A DNA stretch of 64,000 nucleotides, taken from contig NZ_JARFYM010000031.1 in the NCBI RefSeq assembly GCF_030272705.1, forward strand, positions 54,906 to 118,905. Direction: 5' to 3'. The notes below the pieces were generated by a model. The model was not told the origin of the DNA and searched no databases. It saw only the letters and a program-made list of their open reading frames with translations. This DNA comes from Rhizobium mayense. GTDB lineage: Bacteria > Pseudomonadota > Alphaproteobacteria > Rhizobiales > Rhizobiaceae. Within the stretch, counting starts at the first letter, position 1. Each line of letters starts with the position of its first letter. Below are positions 43,124 to 52,050 of the stretch, piece after piece. The position numbers were made by a program, and so were the translations under genes.

Positions 43124-44869
43124 GTGCTTGCTGTTCCGAAAGAACCACCGCAAAAATTTATCTCCGTGATGCTGTCTTCCCTTCGAAAGGCGTTTTTCAG
43201 CATTGGCATCGCGAGCGCCGCGATCAACATGTTGGCGCTGACCGGCTCCTTTTTCATGCTTCAGGTCTATGATCGTGTCATTCCAGGCCGCAGCCTTCCA
43301 ACGCTTGCTGGCCTCGCGATCATTGCCGCGACCCTGTTCATATTCCAGGGGACCCTCGAACTGTTGCGCTCCATGCTGCTTACGCGTGTGGGCATGTCTC
43401 TCGATGAACGGCTGAACCGAAGGGTCTTCGGCTCGCTGATTTACCTTCCAACGAGATTGCAAGCGGCCGATGATGGGCTGCAGTCCGTTCGCGATCTGGA
43501 ACAGGTCCGATCGTTTCTATCTGGAGGCGGCTCGACTGCCCTGTTCGACCTACCATGGATGCCTTTTTATCTGATTTTGTGTTTTCTGTTCCATTTCTGG
43601 ATTGGCCTCACCGCCTTGTGCGGCGCCATTGTGCTCGTCGTCCTGACAGCCCTTGCAGAGATGTTGTCGCAAAAGCCGGCTCAGGAAGCCGCGAAGTCCT
43701 CCGCGGCGCGTCTCGGCTTTGCACAAGCGGCACGGCGGAACTGGGAGGCCGTGGTCGCAATGGGTTTCAGCGGCCGCCTGACGGAAAAATGGACGGCCAT
43801 GAATGAGGACTATCTGGCAAATCAGCTCTCGGCCAGCAACATTGTCGGCACGCTTACCACGATCGCGAAGATATTACGGATGATGCTGCAGTCCGGTGTA
43901 TTGGCCGTCGGCGCGATCCTTGTCATCAAGCAGGAAGCGACAGGCGGCATCATCATCGCCAGCTCGATTATGGTTACCCGTGCACTCGCTCCGGTGGAGC
44001 TTGCAATCGGGCACTGGAAGGGCTTTGTCGCCGCCCGCCAAAGCTGGTCGCGTCTCGCCAAGCTGCTGGATCTGATCCCCAGCGAACACCGATCCATGAC
44101 CCTGCCGTCGCCGCAAAAAGACCTCAGCGTCGAAAACATAAGCCTGACGTCTCCCGGCAGCCGCGACTTCATCCTCCGCAACATCTCATTCAAGATATCT
44201 GCGGGAACGGTGTTGGGCGTGATCGGCCCCAGCGCTTCGGGAAAATCGTCACTTGCCAGAGCGATCACGGGATTATGGCCTGTTGTGATTGGTGCGATCA
44301 GGCTCGATCAGGCAGCCTTGTCGCAATGGGAACGGAGCGACCTCGGACGGCACGTCGGCTTTCTGCCTCAGGACGTTGGTTTGTTCGACGGATCGATAGC
44401 CGAAAATATTTCCCGCTTCGCGAAGGACATCCAGTCAGGACCGGTTATAGCGGCGGCGAAGGCGGCCGGCGTATACGACATGATCGTCAAGTTGCCGGAT
44501 GGGTTTGAAACGATCATCGGCGAAGGGGGCTCGCGACTTTCCGCCGGCCAGCGGCAGCGCATCGCCCTTGCGCGGGCGCTCTATGGCGATCCGTTCCTGG
44601 TGGTTCTTGATGAGCCGAACTCCAATCTGGATGCAGAGGGAGAGGCATCCTTGACCCAAGCCCTATTGGGTATCCGGGCCCGCGGCGGCATTGCCGTTGT
44701 CGTTGCGCACAGGCCAAGCGCTCTGGCCGCCGCGGACAAGGTCGCAATCATCGCCAACGGCCAGTTACAGGCGTTCGGACCCAAGGATGAGATACTCGGC
44801 ACAACCATGAGGCATTCGGCGCCCGGGCCGGTGCGTTTGATGATAGCCGGCGAGGATGTGAGCGGATGA
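43124..44869 (+). CDS. prsD: Type I secretion system permease/ATPase (PrsD/PrtD type)
   Basis: A 581-residue inner-membrane ABC exporter. Residues ~20-310 form the membrane domain (SFFMLQVYDRVIPGRS is typical of this group), and ~330-575 the ATPase: Walker A GPSASGKSS at ~368-376, signature LSAGQRQRIALARAL and Walker B FLVVLDEPNSNLD. It powers one-step export of C-terminally tagged RTX proteins through a TolC-like channel. The GTG start is chosen on frame; a GGATTTAGG stretch precedes it, and an ATG 15 codons later is an alternative. It overlaps the next gene by ATGA. The nearby GH16 glycanase is a probable cargo. Confidence 0.92.
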   Translation: MLAVPKEPPQKFISVMLSSLRKAFFSIGIASAAINMLALTGSFFMLQVYDRVIPGRSLPTLAGLAIIAATLFIFQGTLELLRSMLLTRVGMSLDERLNRRVFGSLIYLPTRLQAADDGLQSVRDLEQVRSFLSGGGSTALFDLPWMPFYLILCFLFHFWIGLTALCGAIVLVVLTALAEMLSQKPAQEAAKSSAARLGFAQAARRNWEAVVAMGFSGRLTEKWTAMNEDYLANQLSASNIVGTLTTIAKILRMMLQSGVLAVGAILVIKQEATGGIIIASSIMVTRALAPVELAIGHWKGFVAARQSWSRLAKLLDLIPSEHRSMTLPSPQKDLSVENISLTSPGSRDFILRNISFKISAGTVLGVIGPSASGKSSLARAITGLWPVVIGAIRLDQAALSQWERSDLGRHVGFLPQDVGLFDGSIAENISRFAKDIQSGPVIAAAKAAGVYDMIVKLPDGFETIIGEGGSRLSAGQRQRIALARALYGDPFLVVLDEPNSNLDAEGEASLTQALLGIRARGGIAVVVAHRPSALAAADKVAIIANGQLQAFGPKDEILGTTMRHSAPGPVRLMIAGEDVSG

Positions 44870-46176
44870 TGAATACGGGCTTGCCTTCCACCGAGCGTGC
44901 GATCCGCCGTCTGTCCATCTTCGTGCTGGCGACGATTCTTCTTCTCTTCGGCGTCATGGGCGGTCTTGCCGCGGCGACGAAGATTTCGGGAGCAGTCATT
45001 AGCCCCGGTACCTTGGTCGTCGACAGCTATGTAAAAGCCGTTCAGCACCTCAAGGGAGGGATCGTTGGTGAGATCCGTGTGAAGAATGGCGACCACGTCG
45101 ATGCCGACCAGATATTGATCCGGCTGGACGATACGCAAACCAGAGCCAATCTCGGCATCATCAGAAAGCGATTGAATGAGCTTTCGGCCAGAACGGCGCG
45201 TCTCGTCGCAGAGCGCGACGACAAGAGTGCGATCAGCTTTCCGGCCGATCTTCTCTCCAATACCGGCGACGATAACGTCGCGAGCATACTTGCTGGCGAA
45301 CGCCAGCTTTTCAGCGACCGGTTGGCATCGCGACAGGGTCAGAAGTCGCAGCTGGGCGAAAGAATTCAGCAGTTGAAACAGGAAGTGGACGGCTTCGTTG
45401 CGCAGGAGAAGGGGAAACGAACCGAGATCGAGCTCGTCAACAAGGAACTGAGCAGCCTCCAGCGGCTGTTCGATCAAGGAATCGTCCCGGCGGCGAAAGT
45501 CTACTCGCTGCAGCGAGACAGCGCTCGCCTGACTGGAGAGCTCGGTAATCTTGTTTCGTCGATCGCGCAGACCAATGGAAAAATTACCGAAACCGAGCTT
45601 CAGATCATTCAGATCGACAAAGACCATAGCTCGGAAGTTGCCGACCAACTGCGGCAGGCCGAAAGCGACACCGGTCAATTTTCGGAGCGGCTGATTGCAG
45701 CCGAGGATGATCTGAAACGGGTGGACATAAGGGCGCCGCAGTCGGGCATTGTCGATCAATTGACCGTCCATTCCGCCGGCGCGGTGATCGGGCCGAAAGA
45801 AGGGATCATGCAGATCGTGCCTGACAAGGACGCACTGGTGGCGGAACTGAAGCTCTCGCCGCAGGACATCGACCAGATTGCCGTGGGGCAAGTGGTCGCG
45901 TTGCGATTTTCCGCCTTCAACCAGCGCATCACGCCCGAACTCAATGGGCGCGTCGAAACCATTTCGGCTGACCTGACGACCGACCAGCATACGGGGCTCA
46001 GCTATTACATCGTTCGCGCCAAAGTGCCGAAGGAAGAGTGGGATCGTTTGGGAAAGCTCACGCCTCTTCCCGGCATGCCGGTGGAGGCATTCATGCAGAC
46101 TGGCCGGAGAAGCGTTCTTGCCTATCTGACCAAGCCGATGACCGATCAGATAAAGCGTGCATTCAGAGAGGATTAG
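44866..46176 (+). CDS. prsE: Type I secretion membrane fusion protein (HlyD/PrsE type)
   Basis: A 436-residue adaptor that links the ABC exporter to the outer-membrane channel. One membrane anchor lies at ~20-45. Next come the first lipoyl half (VKAVQHLKGGIVGEIRVKNG), a long coiled-coil region (~95-285, rich in Glu/Lys/Gln heptads such as LGERIQQLKQEVDGF), the second lipoyl half (DIRAPQSGIVDQLTVHSAG) and a beta-barrel. Its ATG overlaps the prsD stop, which indicates coupling. No TolC-type gene is in the window. PrsD/PrsE in rhizobia export glycanases and other RTX proteins. Confidence 0.93.
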   Translation: MMNTGLPSTERAIRRLSIFVLATILLLFGVMGGLAAATKISGAVISPGTLVVDSYVKAVQHLKGGIVGEIRVKNGDHVDADQILIRLDDTQTRANLGIIRKRLNELSARTARLVAERDDKSAISFPADLLSNTGDDNVASILAGERQLFSDRLASRQGQKSQLGERIQQLKQEVDGFVAQEKGKRTEIELVNKELSSLQRLFDQGIVPAAKVYSLQRDSARLTGELGNLVSSIAQTNGKITETELQIIQIDKDHSSEVADQLRQAESDTGQFSERLIAAEDDLKRVDIRAPQSGIVDQLTVHSAGAVIGPKEGIMQIVPDKDALVAELKLSPQDIDQIAVGQVVALRFSAFNQRITPELNGRVETISADLTTDQHTGLSYYIVRAKVPKEEWDRLGKLTPLPGMPVEAFMQTGRRSVLAYLTKPMTDQIKRAFRED

Positions 46177-46265
46177 GAGGTTTCTACGAGCGGGTGCTGC
46201 AGAATCTGAGTGCCGCTTGAGTACTTGAAGGCGCAACCGCTGACATAGCGGCTGCGCCTAACGCT

Positions 46266-46367
46266 TGGAGCAATTTCAGGAAAAGTGCGAAGCGGTATTC
46301 CGTCCGGAATTGCGAAAGAACAAAAAGATAGAGCGGTCCTGAGATTCCTTGAAACCTGAACCGCTCT
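46266..46367. repeat. RIME-like palindromic intergenic repeat
   Basis: Two adjacent imperfect palindromes between convergent genes: GCAATT...AATTGC with inner GGAAaa/TTCC segments (about 46269-46313), then AGAGCGGT...ACCGCTCT (46330-46367). The wording AGGAAAAGTGCGAAGCGG and TCCGTCCGGAATTGCG closely follows a repeat I know as common in rhizobial intergenic DNA (RIME family). Assignment is by memory. I saw no second copy in this window. Confidence 0.6.
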
Positions 46368-46385
46368 ACTGCACGTTGGACCCTG

Positions 46386-47816
46386 TCAGATATGCCAGTC
46401 TGGAGTATGGGCAGCCGCGGTAGCGGCCGTCTGGGTAAGATGGTCGTTCAACTGATAGGCCTTGATGTAGTCGATCTTCATCTCCGAGTCTTGCAGGCTG
46501 GCAGTCGGAGTGCCGGCTGTACCGCCGACGGCCTGATCCACCAGCATATACATCGGGCTGTGCATATCGGACGGCGTTGCGGCGTGCGCGATGGCCACAT
46601 CGTCGAAATACCAGACGATTTGATCCTGATCCCAAAGCACCCCGTAATTGTGGAAGCCATCGGTGCTGGGAACTTGAATCGGCATGGATTGCATCGTGTG
46701 CTGGCCCGTCGCGTTCGAGTGAACCGTGACGTTGACAGTGTTCGGATCCTGCCCGCGCATTTCCACCACATCGAGTTCCGGCGGCCACGAGCCGTCTTCC
46801 GGCAGAAGCCAGAAAGCCGGCCATGTGCCCTGATCATGCGGCATCTCAGCCCGCATTTCGAAATAGCCATAAGTCTGGGCGAAGGTGGAATGGGTGTTCA
46901 GAATGCCGGACGTATAGTTGTGGCCGTCCAGCAACGATTTCAGTGAATCGGGCGTCGGTTTGGCTGAAATCGTGAGCACGCCGTTCGAAACGGAAAACGG
47001 GTTGGCTGATGCAGTCGGGCCGTAGGACGGGTTGACATACCACTGCAGCTCGCCCGTCATGCTGCTGCCCTTGTCCGGCGCCCACCAGTATTTCGCATCC
47101 CAGGTGCCCTGCGTGCCCTGATGAAGGGAAAGCGTATTGAAATCGTCCGAGAACGTCTGCGTGAGGGCGGAACGGTCGAGTCCGAGCTGGAACTGGTCCG
47201 CATGCAGATCGGCAACGGTCTTGTTGGCGAAAACCAGGCTCTCGCCGCCGCCAAGGTCGAGCCTCAGATTGGCGCCTTGCTGGGTAAGGTGACTGACGAC
47301 CTGATCGAAGGACGTCAGCCCATAATGGTTCAGACGCACCTTGTCGTCGCTGCTGAAATCGGTGATCAGATCGCTGCCATTGCCCTTGGTGAAGATGAAG
47401 GTATCGGCACCGCCGCCGCCTGTCAGGACATCGTTGCCCGCGCCGCCATCAATGGTCTGGCTGCCTGTCCCGCCGGTAATGATGTTGTCCGCGCTGTTTC
47501 CGAAGGCATGACGGCCATCACCGGTCACGGTGAGGTTCTCGAAATTGTCGGGCAACGTGTAGTCCATCCACGTGATGATGGTGTCCACCCCTCCACCAGG
47601 CGCTTCGGACGCGTGGTTGAGGCTCGAATAGAGATAGTAGATATCATCTCCAGTGCCGCCCACCATCGTTACGTTGACGGAGCCGTCACCGTACATCGAA
47701 TCATTTCCAGCCGTGCCGTTAAGCGTCGGACCGGAGCCCGTGGCGGAAAACCAGCTTGTCGACGTTCCGCTGTAATAGAGCGGTTGGCCTAGGGCATTGA
47801 GTACTGAATTGGGCAT
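46386..47816 (-). CDS. RTX-linked GH16 endo-beta-glycanase, probable type I secretion cargo
   Basis: A 476-residue secreted enzyme. Residues ~1-205 carry RTX-type calcium-binding nonapeptides (NGTAGNDSMYGD; VGGTGDDIYY; DGGAGNDVLTGGGGADTF), and ~225-455 form a GH16 domain with the catalytic motif E347-L-D349-V-V-E352. There is no N-terminal signal peptide, as expected for a type I substrate. It resembles the rhizobial ExsH/PlyA glycanases that trim exopolysaccharide. The order here (RTX first, enzyme last) and its place beside the prsDE pair, converging on it, support export by that system. The exact polysaccharide is unknown. Confidence 0.9.
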   Translation of the reverse strand: MPNSVLNALGQPLYYSGTSTSWFSATGSGPTLNGTAGNDSMYGDGSVNVTMVGGTGDDIYYLYSSLNHASEAPGGGVDTIITWMDYTLPDNFENLTVTGDGRHAFGNSADNIITGGTGSQTIDGGAGNDVLTGGGGADTFIFTKGNGSDLITDFSSDDKVRLNHYGLTSFDQVVSHLTQQGANLRLDLGGGESLVFANKTVADLHADQFQLGLDRSALTQTFSDDFNTLSLHQGTQGTWDAKYWWAPDKGSSMTGELQWYVNPSYGPTASANPFSVSNGVLTISAKPTPDSLKSLLDGHNYTSGILNTHSTFAQTYGYFEMRAEMPHDQGTWPAFWLLPEDGSWPPELDVVEMRGQDPNTVNVTVHSNATGQHTMQSMPIQVPSTDGFHNYGVLWDQDQIVWYFDDVAIAHAATPSDMHSPMYMLVDQAVGGTAGTPTASLQDSEMKIDYIKAYQLNDHLTQTAATAAAHTPDWHI

Positions 47817-48230
47817 CGGAAACCTCTTCCGTTGTGCTTGGCTATCTCCCCCGCAGCGCTAACATTCCTCCGCGCTTAAGTTAGAGGGATAACATTTTCC
47901 GCATCGCAGCACACCCCCCGAAGACGCTAATTTCAGCTTTTTATGAAATTTGGCTGGTTCCAACACCGGTCATGCTTAATCGCGCGACAAGATCGCATGA
48001 TGCTTCCCACATCACGTACCGTTTCGTGGCGTAGTCGACGAGCGCGCCGATGATGGGGTTACGGCAGGGCGCGTTTTCGAGCCGATGCTGCCCTGATCCA
48101 CTCGGCTGAACATTAACAGATTTTAATGAATCTCTTAAGAAACAGATAACGAACATCCGGTCAGATTGCCCCGGCCAACGAGCCCTCCTCTCGCTTGGCG
48201 TCGGCATGTCATATGAAAGGGCAGGAAATC
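47817..48230. other. Intergenic region between divergent genes
   Basis: 414 bases hold the promoters of the GH16 gene (leftward) and the IalB-like gene (rightward). The AT content is higher than in the surroundings near 47860-47950 and 48100-48160. I see no credible ORF; an 88-residue leftward frame lacks a ribosome site. Confidence 0.4.
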
Positions 48231-48731
48231 ATGTTCGCTAAAAAGCTCCCCACCGCGCTCGCGCTCCTATTGTTCGGTTTTTCCACCGCATATGCTGAGC
48301 CGCCCGCCCGCATCGGGCAATTTGACGCTTGGGGCGCCTATTTCTACCGATCCGGAGGAGAGGTTAGCTGCTATGTCCTATCGACACCGACCGGTCAGGC
48401 ACCGTCGACGGTTGACCATGGAAACAATTTCTTCATGGTCGCGCGGGGTTCGGACGGAAAGGCGTATATGCCTGAAGCTGCCATGGGCTACGATCTGAAG
48501 CAGGACGCGCCGATGCAAGCCACGATCGGTGATGCCACTTTTACGATGTTTACCAAGGACAGACATGGCTGGGTCGAGGATCAATCGCAGGAACCCACCA
48601 TGGTGGACGCCATGAAGTCGGGCAGTGAGCTCAGCGTGCAGGCCACGTCGCGCCGGGGAACTGCGACAAGCTATTCCTATTCGCTCTCGGGTATTACCGC
48701 GGCGTTGAAGCGAATAAAGATTTGCGAATGA
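48231..48731 (+). CDS. Invasion-associated locus B (IalB)-like exported protein
   Basis: A 166-residue periplasmic protein with a signal peptide (ALALLLFGFSTAYA-EPP). The mature part follows the IalB pattern of alphaproteobacteria: FDAWGAYFYRSGGEVSCYVLS, the middle TFTMFTKDRHGW, GSELSVQATSRRG and a terminal Cys (IKICE), which could pair with the first. IalB proteins are named from Bartonella, but most free-living relatives have no known role. The ATG at 48231 (AGGAA upstream) marks the start of the signal peptide; an upstream start would add 12 residues. Confidence 0.8.
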   Translation: MFAKKLPTALALLLFGFSTAYAEPPARIGQFDAWGAYFYRSGGEVSCYVLSTPTGQAPSTVDHGNNFFMVARGSDGKAYMPEAAMGYDLKQDAPMQATIGDATFTMFTKDRHGWVEDQSQEPTMVDAMKSGSELSVQATSRRGTATSYSYSLSGITAALKRIKICE

Positions 48732-48789
48732 GACAAGCGTCGTGAATTCGGCTGCGGGCTGCCATAAAGGCTGCCCGCCAGGAACAAAA

Positions 48790-48825
48790 GCCCGCCGCAG
48801 ACCGGGAGTGGTAGTCGCGGCGGGC
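48790..48825. terminator. GC-rich hairpin downstream of the IalB-like gene
   Basis: GCCCGCCGC and GCGGCGGGC form a 9-pair stem with an 18-base loop, 59 bases after the IalB-like stop. No T run follows on the plus strand, so it is a weak intrinsic terminator at best; on the minus strand TTTTGTT follows. The remaining gap to 49090 shows nothing recognisable. Confidence 0.4.
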
Positions 48826-49090
48826 TCACGCTCCAGTGGCCGGCGTGGTACACCGTGAGCTGCGGGGCGCAAACGTCCCGCTGCTAAGAAACTAAGATAA
48901 AGCGCTTTGGTTCCCGTTGCTTATCGCGGTGCGACAATTCGTTCGGCCGCACCGGCTGCGCAAACGATCGCGAAGACCGTTTGGCTGAGCAATGTGCCAG
49001 GTTCGCAGCCTCAACGATCTCCATCCGTCGCTCCGAGCGATGGAGATAGGACGCTGCATGCTGTCACCGAGACCGAGAACGCCTCGTGAC

Positions 49091-49345
49091 TTACTGCAGC
49101 AGAGATATGCCGGCTTCTTCCGCCGCCTTGATGAACGCTTCTCGGGCCGCTTCTGGGCAGATCACGCCCATCATCGCATCGAGGCAGATTCGCACCGCGG
49201 TTACGTATTCTTCACCATCTTCAACAGGCCAATGCTCCAGCAGAGTCTCGGCCGCTTCCCGTACCGAATTGACCCGCCGATAGCCCTCCGCGCCCCCCAT
49301 CACGAGCGTGACGGCAGAAAATGGCTGCAAGGTGTCTCGATTCAA
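49091..49345 (-). CDS. DUF982 family protein, first copy
   Basis: An 84-residue protein of DUF982, a small family expanded in Rhizobiales: a first beta pair (AVTLVMGG ... YRRVNSV), then REAAETLLEHWP, a variable acidic turn and PEAAREAFIKAAEEAGI. Function is unknown. The start appears to be TTG, 8 bases after GGAGGT; an ATG closer to that box is in another frame. A second, divergent family member lies 250 bases away on the same strand. Confidence 0.75.
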   Translation of the reverse strand: MNRDTLQPFSAVTLVMGGAEGYRRVNSVREAAETLLEHWPVEDGEEYVTAVRICLDAMMGVICPEAAREAFIKAAEEAGISLLQ

Positions 49346-49591
49346 AACGCATTACCTCCGAAACATATCGATTTCGGTAACCTTGCAAAAAACGTTCCGG
49401 GGCGGGTGGCAAGGCCTATCGCCGGAACTGACCCGAGAGAGCCAGGACCCCCATGTTGATGTCGCTGGCGGTGACGCTGATGTGGTTGGGTTTAACGCGA
49501 CCAAAACTCAAGCGGTGAGGGAATATCTCGGCAAAGCTTGTCGGCATGCCGCGCGGGCGTCATCGCCGGCCAGAGTGATCGGGCAACGGCC

Positions 49592-49834
49592 TCAGCGACA
49601 AACCAGAAGTGCTTCGATCGAGGCCATCTCGAAGGCGTCCCGTGCCTCGCTCGCCGTACATTCATGTTCGAGCGCGGCGTGGCAGACCTTCTTGGCCTCT
49701 CTCAGAAAGACACCATCGGTGATGGGCCATTCTTTTTCCAGGCATCCCACAGCCTCAGCCGGGCTTTTGACGGCCTTTTGTTTCCCGTTGCTGACAATGA
49801 CGGAGACGGGTGCCTCCCATGCGAGAGCGCTCAT
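49592..49834 (-). CDS. DUF982 family protein, second copy
   Basis: An 80-residue DUF982 protein: VSVIVSNGKQKAVKSPAEAVGCLEKEWP, the middle AKKVCHAALEHECT and SEARDAFEMASIEALL. It shares the layout but only limited identity with the copy at 49091, so the duplication is old. A GGAGG site 6 bases before the ATG supports translation. It has two cysteines the other copy lacks at those positions. The function of the family is not known. Confidence 0.75.
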   Translation of the reverse strand: MSALAWEAPVSVIVSNGKQKAVKSPAEAVGCLEKEWPITDGVFLREAKKVCHAALEHECTASEARDAFEMASIEALLVCR

Positions 49835-49962
49835 TCTGTTCCTCCTTTGTCTTTCAGGTAAGGTTAGACCAACGATGGTTTTAGCCCCTCTGTTCCAAAA
49901 GCGAGATCAAAAAATTCCATCTCCGCAAGAAAAAGCTGCAAATTGCACCTTTACTACAAGGT

Positions 49963-50187
49963 ATGGTTACAAATAAGGCAGGTTCTTCGATAGGAGAGCT
50001 TGTGCCGCTCAGGACAGTTAATCGGCCTGGCGGACGCCGCGAGTCAAAGTGCAGAGTAGTAGCAAAAAAATTGTCCAAAGAACGGCATCTGGTCGTTTTG
50101 GGATGGGACGATGCGGAACTTGATTCGATCATCGAGCTGCCTGAAACGGGCTGCTCCGCCTGGCTTTGGAGGAGGTTCTCGTCATGA
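49963..50187 (+). CDS. Hypothetical small protein
   Basis: A 74-residue basic protein (RPGGRRESKCRVVAKKLSKERHLVVLGW) with a short hydrophobic strand and an acidic stretch DDAELDSIIELPE. I do not recognise it. The ribosome site is poor (AAGG immediately before the ATG). It ends 41 bases before the next gene in the same direction. It may be real, as its frame is uninterrupted and the amino-acid pattern is not repetitive, but the evidence is thin. Confidence 0.35.
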   Translation: MVTNKAGSSIGELVPLRTVNRPGGRRESKCRVVAKKLSKERHLVVLGWDDAELDSIIELPETGCSAWLWRRFSS

Positions 50188-50227
50188 ACGATCGAAATCG
50201 CATGTCGACGGCCGTCGGAAGCGCGGG

Positions 50228-50779
50228 TTGAGCGACGTGGAAAACAGCCGGCAAATTCCAAGCCGTTTCCGATCGCAGGCCGAAGCCTTTGACTATTTCG
50301 ACGGCCTGGAAGTGGCCTCGGTCGCAGAACTCACCGGTCTTTGGCATGGTCACTGCATCACGTCCGGGCACCCGCTGGACGGCGTCCTGGAAAATCTCGG
50401 ATGGTACGGCAAGCGCTTCCGGTCCGATCACAGAGCCGACGCTCTGCTATTTTCGGTGGGACCACACCGGCTCGTGGCGATCGACCCGGGAATGATCCCT
50501 TTGAAGCTCGCCCTCCGCTTTCATCGCTTTGGGCGGTCCAGGGCGGCGCGCGGCTGGTTTTCGTATCTACAGAAGGTGTGGCGGGCAAATGGCCCGGTTG
50601 CCTCCCTCCGACCTATGTCCTTCAGGGGCAAGATGAGCGCCGCAATGGTGTATGACGAGCAGCCGATCATCGACTATTTCCGCAGAATTGATGACGATCG
50701 GCTGTTGGGCGTCATGGCCGTCGAGGGCGATCGCCGATATTATTTTTTCCTTCTCACGCGCATAAAGACGGAGCATTAG
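50228..50779 (+). CDS. GXWXG and DUF4334 domain protein
   Basis: About 183 residues. The GXWXG segment (LTGLWHGHCITSGHPLDGVLENLGWYGKRF, split here as LTGLWHGHCITSGHPLDG then LENLGWYGKRF) is followed by a DUF4334 C-terminal half (RGKMSAAMVYDEQPIIDYFRR; LLGVMAVEGDRRYYFFLLTR). These two domains usually occur together in a small lipocalin-like protein of unknown function. The start is unclear: a TTG at 50228 behind GGAAGCG is reasonable, while the long frame from 50111 overlaps the previous gene. No signal peptide. Confidence 0.7.
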   Translation: MSDVENSRQIPSRFRSQAEAFDYFDGLEVASVAELTGLWHGHCITSGHPLDGVLENLGWYGKRFRSDHRADALLFSVGPHRLVAIDPGMIPLKLALRFHRFGRSRAARGWFSYLQKVWRANGPVASLRPMSFRGKMSAAMVYDEQPIIDYFRRIDDDRLLGVMAVEGDRRYYFFLLTRIKTEH

Positions 50780-50840
50780 GCGACAGAGCCGGCCTGCCTT
50801 CGACAATCGACAGGCCAATGGCATCTGTGGTCGGCTTCCC

Positions 50841-51269
50841 TCAAGCGCTCTTCGGTTTCTTCTGCGAGCGGGCGGGGCGCGCCGATGTGTTGAGCGCCAC
50901 GGCGGCGCGAATGAGCTCTTTCAACGCTTCCTCATCGATCGTGTCGCTCTCGCGAAAATCGATGGCACGCCGGGTATTGCCTTCTAGGCTGGAGTTGAAG
51001 AGGCCGGAAGGGTCCTCCAAAGAAGCGCCTTTGGCGAACGTCATCTTCACGACTTCCTTGTAGGTCTCACCGGTGCAGATTATTCCGGAGTGCGACCACA
51101 CCGGGACCCCTCTCCACTTCCACTCCTCGACCACTTCGGGGTCGGCTTGTTTGATGAGAGTTCGGATCCGCGCGAGCGTCTCGCCCCGCCAATCGCTCAG
51201 CTGTTCGATTCTCGCATCTATCAGTTGAGCGGGAGAGTTTTCTCCTTCTTTCGAGACGTTGTTCTCCAT
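50841..51269 (-). CDS. DUF1801 domain protein, first copy
   Basis: A 142-residue cytosolic protein of the DUF1801 (YdhG-like) family: QLSDWRGETLARIRTLIKQADPEVVEEWKWRGVPVW cut at its invariant GVPVW turn, then GETYKEVVKMTFAKGA and an Arg/Lys-rich tail (RPARSQKKPKS). I chose the ATG at 51267-51269 with AGGAAGG about 11 bases upstream; the next in-frame ATG at 51290 is equally possible. A second DUF1801 gene follows upstream in the same direction. The family's function is unknown; its fold resembles frataxin-like proteins. Confidence 0.7.
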   Translation of the reverse strand: MENNVSKEGENSPAQLIDARIEQLSDWRGETLARIRTLIKQADPEVVEEWKWRGVPVWSHSGIICTGETYKEVVKMTFAKGASLEDPSGLFNSSLEGNTRRAIDFRESDTIDEEALKELIRAAVALNTSARPARSQKKPKSA

Positions 51270-51361
51270 CGTTGATGTCGCCTTCCTCATGATTGTTGGC
51301 CCATCCGTCACTTCAGTATCGTTCACCCGCAATTGGTATCATCGCATCTCCCATCGGCCGC

Positions 51362-51820
51362 TCACATTCGCTCGCCCGGCAATTGGCTGGCTTGCTTTAC
51401 CCAGGCGGTGAGCTGCGCTTCGTCAAGCGGGTCGTCCTGACGGATGTCGAGATAGCGCGTGTCCTTGCTCTTGGACGCGCCCGGAGGAACAGGACGCAGG
51501 GAGGTGCCGCGGAAGAAAGCCACTTTGACATAGTTCCTGAAGGTATGGATGCTGAGGAACCAGCCATCACCCTCGACTCCGTAGAGCGGCGAGTTCCATT
51601 TTACCGCCTTGTACACATCAGGGACGGTGCGCACGATCAGCGCGTCGAGGCGGCGCCCGACGTCGCCTTTCCAGCCAGGCAAAGCCGCGATGTAGGCCTG
51701 CACGGGAGCGTCGCCGTCGGCCTTCGCGATCCGAGGGTTGCCGCTTGCGAGGAGGACTGGCTCCTCCTCGGCGCGCTTCCTTGCGGTCTTCTCGGACCTC
51801 TCTGGCGTCTTGCTGGTCAC
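51362..51820 (-). CDS. DUF1801 domain protein, second copy
   Basis: A 152-residue DUF1801 protein with a charged N-terminal extension (TPERSEKTARKRAEEEP). The domain core is VQAYIAALPGWKGDVGRRLDA, VPDVYKAVKWNSPLYGVEG and FRNYVKVAFFRGTSL, ending DEAQLTAWVKQAS. It starts at a GTG that has AGGAG 8 bases upstream. Together with the copy at 50841 it makes a leftward pair separated by 92 bases. The two are distinct in sequence, not a recent duplication. Function unknown. Confidence 0.75.
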   Translation of the reverse strand: MTSKTPERSEKTARKRAEEEPVLLASGNPRIAKADGDAPVQAYIAALPGWKGDVGRRLDALIVRTVPDVYKAVKWNSPLYGVEGDGWFLSIHTFRNYVKVAFFRGTSLRPVPPGASKSKDTRYLDIRQDDPLDEAQLTAWVKQASQLPGERM

Positions 51821-51831
51821 AGTGTTCGCTC

Positions 51832-52050
51832 CTACGCGCCGGTGCGCTGCACGCTACGCCATTTGGTATACGGCAGCACGAACAAGTATAGACCGGTGAG
51901 CAGGAGCAAGACGAGCGGGAACAGCGCCAAGAGGCCGACCCAGATGGCAGGTTGCCCCTGTCTCATGGCGACGATGTTAACGATGACAGCCACCGTAAAG
52001 GCGATGGACAGCCAGCGGTGGATCCGCCTGACCCAATTGTTCCAATTCAA
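51832..52050 (-). CDS. Small two-helix membrane protein with a TTG start
   Basis: A 72-residue inner-membrane protein. It opens NWNNWVRRIHRWLSIAF, with a first helix (SIAFTVAVIVNIVAM) and a second (VGLLALFPLVLLLLTGLYLFV). I start it at the TTG at 52048-52050 because a near-perfect AGAGGAGGT site lies 5 bases upstream; the longer reading from 52161 starts inside unrelated sequence. The RRIHRWL opening resembles a small membrane protein family common in rhizobia, of unknown function. It lies 11 bases before the DUF1801 gene and is probably co-transcribed. Confidence 0.7.
   Translation of the reverse strand: MNWNNWVRRIHRWLSIAFTVAVIVNIVAMRQGQPAIWVGLLALFPLVLLLLTGLYLFVLPYTKWRSVQRTGA

Noticed and set aside
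44581..46236. A 551-residue leftward ORF across the prsD end and prsE
   Set aside because: The plus strand carries clear ABC and HlyD motifs; the antisense frame has low-complexity Arg/His composition and no start signal.
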